A stretch of DNA of 64,000 bases from JANPCX01 sp031431125 (lineage in GTDB: Bacteria; Pseudomonadota; Gammaproteobacteria; Burkholderiales; Burkholderiaceae_C), in assembly GCA_031431125.1 (NCBI GenBank), contig JANPCX010000046.1, forward strand, positions 84,710 to 148,709, written 5' to 3'. Of this stretch, positions 58,188 through 64,000 are shown piece by piece. Below the pieces are notes generated by a model. It did no database searches and was not told the origin of the DNA. It saw only the letters and a list, made by a program, of their open reading frames with translations. Numbering within the stretch: position 1 is the first letter of the stretch; each line of letters starts with the position of its first letter. The position numbers and the translations under genes were made by a program.

Positions 58188-61100
58188 GTGACTGATTCCC
58201 CCCACCCTTCCCCCAGGCGCCGTGCTGCGCCACCGTCTGCTGCGGCAGCAGCCACCCCGGTGCCCTCCATCACTTTTCCTGAATCGCTGCCAGTCTCGGG
58301 TCGACGCGAGGAGATTGCGCAGGCGATTCAAAACCACCAGGTCATTATTGTTTGCGGTGAGACGGGTTCGGGCAAAACCACCCAACTGCCCAAGATCGCG
58401 CTGGCGTTGGGACGTGGATGGGGCGCGGGTGGCAAGGGCTTGATTGGCCACACCCAGCCGCGGCGCATTGCCGCCTCGAGTGTGGCCAAGCGCATTGCGC
58501 AGGAGTTGAACTCGCCGCTGGGCGAGGTGGTGGGCTACAAGGTGCGCTTTCAAGACCGGCTGCAAAGCGGCGCGTCGGTGAAGTTGATGACCGACGGCAT
58601 CTTGCTCGCTGAAACGCAGAGCGACCCGCTGCTCAAAGCCTACGACACCCTCATCATCGACGAGGCCCATGAGCGCAGCCTGAACATTGATTTTTTGCTG
58701 GGCTATTTGCGCCAGCTTTTGCCGCGCCGCCCCGACCTCAAAATCATCGTCACCTCGGCCACGATTGATGCTGATCGTTTTGCCAAGCACTTTGCGGGTG
58801 CTCAAGGTCCTGCACCTGTGATTCAGGTGTCGGGCCGTTTGTTTCCCGTGGAGCAGCGCTACCGCCCGTTTGAGGAAAGCCGTGAATACGGTTTGAACGA
58901 CGCCATTTTTGACGCGGTGGAGGAGTTGTGGCGCGGCGGTCTTGGCAGCAGCCCAGGCGACGTGCTGGTGTTCTTGCCCGGCGAGCGTGAAATCCGCGAG
59001 GCCGCTGACCATTTGCGCCGCCACCATCCACCGGGTGTGGAAGTGGTGCCGCTCTTTGCCCGGCTGAGCCAACAAGAACAAGACCGTGTGTTCGAGCCCC
59101 ACAGCGCGCCGCGCATCGTGCTGGCCACCAATGTGGCTGAAACCTCGTTGACTGTGCCCGGCATTCGTTATGTGATCGATGCGGGCAGCGCCCGCGTCAA
59201 ACGCTACAGCTACCGCAACAAGGTGGAGCAGTTGCAAGTGGAGCCCATCAGCCAAGCCGCTGCCAACCAGCGCGCCGGCCGCTGTGGCCGAGTGTCAGAC
59301 GGCATTTGCATTCGTTTGTTTGATGACAAAGACTTCGCGGGCCGCCCGCGTTTTTCTGACCCGGAAATTCTCCGCTCCTCACTCGCCGGTGTGATCCTGC
59401 GCATGAAGTCCCTGCACCTGGGTTTGGTGGAAGACTTTCCCTTCATCGACCCACCGCCCAAACGCGCCATCGCCGACGGCTACCAATTGCTCGCCGAGCT
59501 GGGCGCGGTGGACGAGTTCAACGAACTCACCCCCATGGGCACCGCGCTGTCGCGCCTGCCACTGGACCCGCGTGTGGGCCGCATGATTTTGGAAGCCAAA
59601 GACAGGCAGGCCCTGACCGAAGTGTTGGTGCTGGCTGCGGGCATGAGCGTGCAAGACGCCCGGGACCGACCGCAGGAGCACCAACAAGCAGCCGACCAAG
59701 CCCACAAAAAATTCGACGACGAACGCTCCGAGTTTTTGGCTGACCTCAAGCTTTGGAGTTGGTTGGAGGGCCTGCGCACGGCAAAAGCCGACAACCCCGA
59801 ACACAAACTCTCCCACCGCCAACAAGAACAACAACTGCGCGAGAACTTCATTTCGCCGCGCCGGGTGCGCGAGTGGCGCGACATTCATTCGCAGCTGCTC
59901 ACCGTCGTCACCGAACACGGCTGGCGTTTGAACACAAGCCCGGCCACTTACGAGCAGCTTCACCTGTCGATGCTGGCCGGTTTGCTCGGCAACATTGGTT
60001 GCAAGAGCGACGATGAAGACGTCTACCTCGGCGCACGCGGTATCAAGTTTTACCGCCACCCGGGCGCGCATTTGTCCAAGCGGCCCGGGCGCTGGATTGT
60101 GGCCAGCGAGTTGGTCGACACGACGCGCCTCTTCGGGAGCGGCATTGCCCACATCGACCCCGTCTGGTTGCCTGGCATTGCCAGCCACATCATCAAAAAA
60201 CAATTGCTCGAGCCGCATTGGGAGAAAAAAGCGGCCGAGGTGATTGCGCTGGAGCGGGCCACGCTCTATGGCATCGTCATCTACAGCCAAAAACGCGTCG
60301 CCTTCTCGAACGTGGATCTGCATGCCGCGCGTGACATCTTCATCCGCCAGGCCTTGGTCGAAGGCGAGTGGGAAACCCGCCTGCCGTTTTTGGCTGCCAA
60401 TCACAAGCTCATTGCCTCGGTGCAAGAGCTGGAACACAAATCGCGGCGGCAAGACGTGCTGGTCGACGACGACCTCATCCACGCCTTCTACGACCAACAA
60501 CTGCCGCGTGATGTCTGCAGCGGTGCCAGCCTGGAGCGATGGTACAAAGAGGAAGTCAAGCGCCAGCCCAAACTCCTGCTGCTCAGCCGGGACGAGCTGA
60601 TGCGCCACGAGGCCGCAGGCATCACCACCGCCACCTTTCCCAAAATGCTGCGCTTGGGCGGTGTGGACTGTGTGGCCAGCTATTTGCATGACCCCGGTGA
60701 CGCCAAAGACGGCGTTTCTGTGGCCGTGCCCATTTATGCACTGAACCAAGTCAGCGATGAGCGCTGCGAATGGTTGGTGCCGGGCTTGCTGCAAAACAAA
60801 GTGCTGGCCCTGATCAAAAGTCTGCACCAGCGGCCGCGTTCTCGACTGGTGCCTTTGCCGGACTGGGCTGAGAAGTTTTCTGCCAGCGTGCTGCAAGACG
60901 ACCGTTTTGGTTCAGGCGGCTTGCTTGATGTGCTGCTCAAAGCCGTGCGCGAGTCCACACAAGTGGAAGTCAAACGCGGCGACTTCAAATTGGAAAGCCT
61001 CTCGCCCCACCTCTTCATGAACTTTCGGGTGGTGGACGAACACGGCAGGCAATTGGGCCTGGGCCGCAATTTGGGCGCACTCAAAGCCGAGCTGGGCGTG

Positions 61101-62072
61101 CAGGCGCGCTCGGCGTTTCAGGTCCTGGCGGGTTTGAAGCTCGCGACAGTGAGCGTGGCCGGCGCGCCCGCAGCGGCAATGCCGTCCGCCAAGCCAACAC
61201 CGGCCGCTGCGCCATTGGCCGCGCCAGTGCGATACACCGACTGGACTTTCGGCGAACTCCCTGAACTGATGGAAGTGCGCAAGGCCGGCCAGATCCTGGT
61301 CGGCTTCCCCGCCCTGATCGACAAGGCCAGCGGCGTCGAGATCGAAGTCTTCGACGAGCCCGACGTGGCCGCCGCGAAGCACCGCGCCGGCCTGCGCCGC
61401 CTGATTGCGCTGCAGTTGAAAGAGCCGCTGAAGTACCTCGAGAAGAACATCCCCGAGCTGCCGCGCATGGCCACGCAGTTCATGGCCCTGGGCAGCGCCG
61501 AAGAGCTGCGCGACCAGATCATCGCCGTGGCGCTCGACCGAGCCTTTCTCACCGACCCGCTGCCGACCGACGCGGCCACCTTCAAGGCGCGCCTCGAGGC
61601 CGGCCGCGGCCGCCTGACCCTGATCGCTCAGGAAGTGGCCCGCGCCGCTGCCGCTGTGTTGCAGGAGCATGCCAACGCCACGCGCAAATTGAAGGACAGC
61701 AAACTGCCGAAGGAGGTCGCCGACGACATCGCGGCGCAACTCCAGCGCCTGGTCGGCAAGCGTTTTCTCACCACCACCGCCTGGGCCGCGCTGGCCCACT
61801 TGCCGCGTTACTTGCGCGCCGTGGTGATGCGCTTGGACAAGCAGCGCGCCGACCCCGCACGCGATGCCCAGCGCCTGGCCGAGCTGCGGCCGATCGAACA
61901 ACGCTGGCTGCGCCGCTTGGCCGAGCGCCGCGGCACGGCCGATGCGCGGCTCGACGATTTTGGCTGGCTGCTCGAAGAGTTACGCGTCAGCCTGTTTGCG
62001 CAGGAGCTGCGCACGCCGCAGCCGGTGAGCGTGAAGCGCCTCGAGAAAACCTGGGCTCAACTCGACGCTTGA
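58188..62072 (+). CDS. hrpA: ATP-dependent RNA helicase HrpA
   Basis: A 1294-aa DEAH-box helicase. Walker A is IIVCGETGSGKTTQLPKIAL, motif II is LIIDEAHERSLNIDFLLGYL and motif VI is QRAGRCGRVSDGICIRLF. HA2/OB and a long DUF3418 C-terminal region follow, as in HrpA (about 1300 aa). It unwinds RNA and contributes to mRNA processing and ribosome rescue. No ATG fits the N-terminus; a GTG at 58188 (VTDSPHPSPRR) is the best start, the TTG at 58143 an alternative. Codon use changes within the 3' third (from about 61.24 kb): TTG for Leu becomes rare and GC3 rises, unlike the 5' part. Confidence 0.93.
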   Translation: MTDSPHPSPRRRAAPPSAAAAATPVPSITFPESLPVSGRREEIAQAIQNHQVIIVCGETGSGKTTQLPKIALALGRGWGAGGKGLIGHTQPRRIAASSVAKRIAQELNSPLGEVVGYKVRFQDRLQSGASVKLMTDGILLAETQSDPLLKAYDTLIIDEAHERSLNIDFLLGYLRQLLPRRPDLKIIVTSATIDADRFAKHFAGAQGPAPVIQVSGRLFPVEQRYRPFEESREYGLNDAIFDAVEELWRGGLGSSPGDVLVFLPGEREIREAADHLRRHHPPGVEVVPLFARLSQQEQDRVFEPHSAPRIVLATNVAETSLTVPGIRYVIDAGSARVKRYSYRNKVEQLQVEPISQAAANQRAGRCGRVSDGICIRLFDDKDFAGRPRFSDPEILRSSLAGVILRMKSLHLGLVEDFPFIDPPPKRAIADGYQLLAELGAVDEFNELTPMGTALSRLPLDPRVGRMILEAKDRQALTEVLVLAAGMSVQDARDRPQEHQQAADQAHKKFDDERSEFLADLKLWSWLEGLRTAKADNPEHKLSHRQQEQQLRENFISPRRVREWRDIHSQLLTVVTEHGWRLNTSPATYEQLHLSMLAGLLGNIGCKSDDEDVYLGARGIKFYRHPGAHLSKRPGRWIVASELVDTTRLFGSGIAHIDPVWLPGIASHIIKKQLLEPHWEKKAAEVIALERATLYGIVIYSQKRVAFSNVDLHAARDIFIRQALVEGEWETRLPFLAANHKLIASVQELEHKSRRQDVLVDDDLIHAFYDQQLPRDVCSGASLERWYKEEVKRQPKLLLLSRDELMRHEAAGITTATFPKMLRLGGVDCVASYLHDPGDAKDGVSVAVPIYALNQVSDERCEWLVPGLLQNKVLALIKSLHQRPRSRLVPLPDWAEKFSASVLQDDRFGSGGLLDVLLKAVRESTQVEVKRGDFKLESLSPHLFMNFRVVDEHGRQLGLGRNLGALKAELGVQARSAFQVLAGLKLATVSVAGAPAAAMPSAKPTPAAAPLAAPVRYTDWTFGELPELMEVRKAGQILVGFPALIDKASGVEIEVFDEPDVAAAKHRAGLRRLIALQLKEPLKYLEKNIPELPRMATQFMALGSAEELRDQIIAVALDRAFLTDPLPTDAATFKARLEAGRGRLTLIAQEVARAAAAVLQEHANATRKLKDSKLPKEVADDIAAQLQRLVGKRFLTTTAWAALAHLPRYLRAVVMRLDKQRADPARDAQRLAELRPIEQRWLRRLAERRGTADARLDDFGWLLEELRVSLFAQELRTPQPVSVKRLEKTWAQLDA

Positions 62073-62087
62073 CTGGCCCGGGGTCGA

Positions 62088-62924
62088 TCAGCGTCGCCGG
62101 CCCTGCTTGCGCAGTGCCTGCATCTGCGGCGAGGGTGCTGTGACACGAGAGTCGTAGGGCTGCGTGAAATGGCCGAAGCGCGACATCACACGCTTCACGT
62201 ATTCGCGTGTCTCGTCGAAGGGCGGAATGCCGCGGTGCAGGTTCACAGCGCCTTCGCCGGCGTTGTAGGCCGCGGCCACCAGCACCACATCGCCCTCGAA
62301 GTAGGCCAGCAGCCAGCGCAGATAGGCCAGGCCGCCGCTGATGTTGTCTTGCGCGTCGAAGGCGTTCTTGACGCCGAAGCGCTTGGCCGTTTGCGGGATC
62401 AACTGCATCAGGCCCATCGCCGCTTTCGGCGAGACGGCCGTGACGTTGAAATTGGATTCGACGGCAATGATCGCCAGCGCGAGCTGCGGCGACACCTGGT
62501 ACTGCGGCGCCAGCTTGCGCACCAGCTTCTCGATGTGCGGCGGCGCGTCGTAGCGGCCCGATGCGGGCAGCGGCGGCAGCACGCTGGCGACCTTGAGGCA
62601 GTCGGGCGTGGAAGCCACGGGCCAAGTCACCGCCTTCAGCATCTGCTCGGCAAAGGCGTGGCCCTGCAAGGAGGCTGCCGTGAACAGGTACGCGGCCCAG
62701 TCGTCGTGACGCTCGGGGCCGCGGCCGTGCGCGTAGAGGAAAGCCAGTTCGTACTGCGATTCGGCGTCGCCGCGACGTGCCAGGCGGCACAGCTCGGCGA
62801 TCGCCGCCGGGCTGTTGCGCGCACCGGCTGCGGGACCGCCATCCGCCACGTTCGCGCGCGCGGGCAAAGCAGTCGCCGCAGCGGCGAGCGCGACCAAGAA
62901 CACAAGGCGTGCAATCGGCGTCAT
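62088..62924 (-). CDS. Lytic transglycosylase (SLT domain)
   Basis: A 278-aa exported protein. A signal peptide (LVFLVALAAAATALPARA) and a short Sel1/TPR-like helical region (CRLARRGDAESQYELAFLYA) are followed by a C-terminal SLT domain. The catalytic Glu is in LAIIAVESNFNVTAVSPKAA, with GLMQLIPQTA and AAAYNAGEGAV as in family 1 transglycosylases. It cleaves peptidoglycan with anhydromuramic ends. Convergent with hrpA, 15 bp apart. High-GC codon use matches serB and mfd, not the genes left of 61 kb. Confidence 0.92.
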   Translation of the reverse strand: MTPIARLVFLVALAAAATALPARANVADGGPAAGARNSPAAIAELCRLARRGDAESQYELAFLYAHGRGPERHDDWAAYLFTAASLQGHAFAEQMLKAVTWPVASTPDCLKVASVLPPLPASGRYDAPPHIEKLVRKLAPQYQVSPQLALAIIAVESNFNVTAVSPKAAMGLMQLIPQTAKRFGVKNAFDAQDNISGGLAYLRWLLAYFEGDVVLVAAAYNAGEGAVNLHRGIPPFDETREYVKRVMSRFGHFTQPYDSRVTAPSPQMQALRKQGRRR

Positions 62925-63001
62925 GGTTAACGCGCAAGTCTAGTGCGTCGCATGCCGACCTCCACCCCGAGAAGATGGGGGCCCACGTGCCGGCTCCCAG
63001 A

Positions 63002-63718
63002 CTACGCGGTGTGCACGACCTCGAGCAGGCGGTCCAGGCCGCCACTGTCGATCGCCACCATCGCCTGTTCGCGCACCTTGGGCTTGGCGTGGTAGGCCAC
63101 AGAGAGGCCGGCGATGGCCATCATCGGCAAATCGTTGGCGCCGTCGCCGACGGCGATGGCTTGGCGTGGTTCGATGCCGAGGAGGGCGCAGGTTTGTCGG
63201 AGCATGCGGCGCTTCTCTTCGCCATCGCAAATGTCGCCCCAGGGCTGATCGACCAAACGTCCCGTCAGTCGGCCGGCCGCGATGTCGAGCACGTTGCTGC
63301 GCGTGAAGTCCAGGCTTAGTCGATCGCGAACGCGGTCGGTGAAGAAAGTGAATCCACCCGATACGAGCAGGGTTTTCAGGCCCGCCACCTGGCAGGTGTG
63401 CACCAGGGTTTCGGCGCCAGGATTGAGTTGCAGGCGTTCGCGCCAGACCTGCTCCAGCGCCTCCACCGGCACACCGGCGAGCAGCGCGACACGCTGTCGC
63501 AGGCTGTCCTTGTAGTCGGCGATTTCGCCGCGCATCGCCGCTTCCGTGATCGCGGCGACCTCGGCCTTGCGCCCTGCCGCGGCGGCAATTTCATCGACGC
63601 ACTCGATATTGATCAGCGTCGAATCCATGTCGAAGGCGATCAGGCGGAAGTCGGCAAGCGCGAGCGGCGGCGTCACGCCGCGCAGGATCAGGCCAGGGGC
63701 GAATTCAGTCGGCGTCAT
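63002..63718 (-). CDS. serB: Phosphoserine phosphatase
   Basis: A 238-aa HAD-family SerB. The nucleophile motif is AFDMDSTLINIECVDE (DxDxT), motif II is LLVSGGFTFFTDR, and the Lys and motif IV lie in AVGDGANDLPMM. The short N-terminus lacks the ACT domain found in longer homologues. It dephosphorylates phosphoserine in serine biosynthesis. The start overlaps the mfd stop by 4 bp (ATGA at 63715-63718), the conserved mfd-serB order of this group. Confidence 0.95.
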   Translation of the reverse strand: MTPTEFAPGLILRGVTPPLALADFRLIAFDMDSTLINIECVDEIAAAAGRKAEVAAITEAAMRGEIADYKDSLRQRVALLAGVPVEALEQVWRERLQLNPGAETLVHTCQVAGLKTLLVSGGFTFFTDRVRDRLSLDFTRSNVLDIAAGRLTGRLVDQPWGDICDGEEKRRMLRQTCALLGIEPRQAIAVGDGANDLPMMAIAGLSVAYHAKPKVREQAMVAIDSGGLDRLLEVVHTA

Positions 63719-64000
63719 GCGGTGGCTTCGAGTTTGGGCGTGCCCAGCGAGCGCAGCACATCCCGAATCAGCTGTGCGCGATCCTTGGGGTCCGGCGTCT
63801 CGCGCTCGATTCGCAACTTGTCGTTGCCCGCCAGTTTGATGTGGCGGTTCTTCTGCACCAGCTCGATGATGCGCAGCGCGTCGATCGGCGGATTGGGCCG
63901 GAAGGCGATCACCATCAGACGCGGTGCGGCGTCGATCTTGACCACGCCGTAGGGCTTGGCGAGCACGCGCAGGCGGTGGGTATCGAACAGAGTTTGGCCC
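63715..64000 (-). CDS. mfd: Transcription-repair coupling factor Mfd, C-terminal end (partial)
   Basis: The last 94 codons of mfd; the rest lies beyond the right edge. The visible part is the C-terminal TRCF domain (QTLFDTHRLRVLAKPYGVVK, IDAAPRLMVIAFRPNPPIDA, IIELVQKNRHIKLAGNDKLR). Mfd releases stalled RNA polymerase at DNA lesions and recruits UvrA. Reading frame is open to base 64000. Translationally coupled to serB. Confidence 0.9.
   Translation of the reverse strand, partial: GQTLFDTHRLRVLAKPYGVVKIDAAPRLMVIAFRPNPPIDALRIIELVQKNRHIKLAGNDKLRIERETPDPKDRAQLIRDVLRSLGTPKLEATA

Noticed and set aside
59379..60896. 505-codon open frame antisense to hrpA (and another at 58107-59255)
   Set aside because: Shadow frames of a strongly conserved helicase; no recognisable domain.
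1..64000. CRISPR arrays, tRNA or rRNA genes, prophage or complete insertion sequences
   Set aside because: None found: no regularly spaced repeats, no cloverleaf-like or rRNA sequence noticed in the gene gaps, and no transposase or integrase reading frame.

Overview
The window is a continuous stretch of a Gram-negative betaproteobacterial chromosome, most likely Burkholderiales close to Comamonadaceae. The evidence is an exosortase-B (XrtB) exopolysaccharide locus of the EpsA/B/D/E/F/G/I/L type, a PEP-CTERM protein, two tripartite tricarboxylate (Tct) systems, a Burkholderiales-type general porin, a long lysine/alanine-rich RpoD, and TTG-rich leucine codon use. No rRNA, tRNA, CRISPR or complete insertion sequence was seen.

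Left part (0.1-5.5 kb): a leftward transporter group (MFS permease, a 50-aa membrane peptide, a cupin) with a divergent LysR regulator, then MAPEG and HD-domain proteins and a divergent GlxA-type AraC regulator that appears to have a leaderless promoter. From 5.5 to 25.1 kb a long leftward locus makes, exports and modifies an exopolysaccharide. In transcription order it holds a PEP-CTERM protein, epsA (LuxR regulator), epsB (priming sugar transferase), epsL (outer-membrane barrel), epsD (PPIase lipoprotein), epsE (export channel), epsF/epsG (chain length and kinase), xrtB, epsI, a flippase, a GH5 glycosidase, a polymerase/ligase, two glycosyltransferases, a methyltransferase and a REC-TPR protein. 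Many junctions are ATGA overlaps, so the locus looks translationally coupled. It is interrupted by two inverted-repeat-bounded, hairpin-rich elements.

Middle part (25.4-41 kb): the heat-shock group grpE-dnaK-dnaJ with sigma-32-like promoters, hslR, and the TctD/TctE two-component system (with a third hairpin element inserted exactly between tctD and tctE), divergent from tctCBA. A chemoreceptor translationally coupled to a second TctC-like binding protein follows, then a porin, hemH and a single-domain response regulator.

Right part (41-64 kb): a HAD phosphatase; an FHA-containing class III cyclase; rpoD, followed by a 31-codon ORF that repeats the last nine residues of RpoD; an opposite-strand pair (ankyrin lipoprotein and DUF4124-like protein) lying between rpoD and dnaG; a MASE1-PAS-GGDEF-EAL protein; an H-NS-like protein; a Fur-box-linked iron-binding protein; yggX and argA; an S9 peptidase; hrpA; a lytic transglycosylase; serB; and the 3' end of mfd running off the edge. 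Base and codon use change inside the 3' part of hrpA and stay different to the right edge.

The most unusual signals are (1) three small elements at 12963-13369, 17284-17633 and 31357-31590. They have different terminal inverted repeats, share core blocks and a covarying double-hairpin cassette, and each has an edge at the stop codon of the upstream gene in an operon. (2) The RpoD-tail mini-ORF directly after rpoD.
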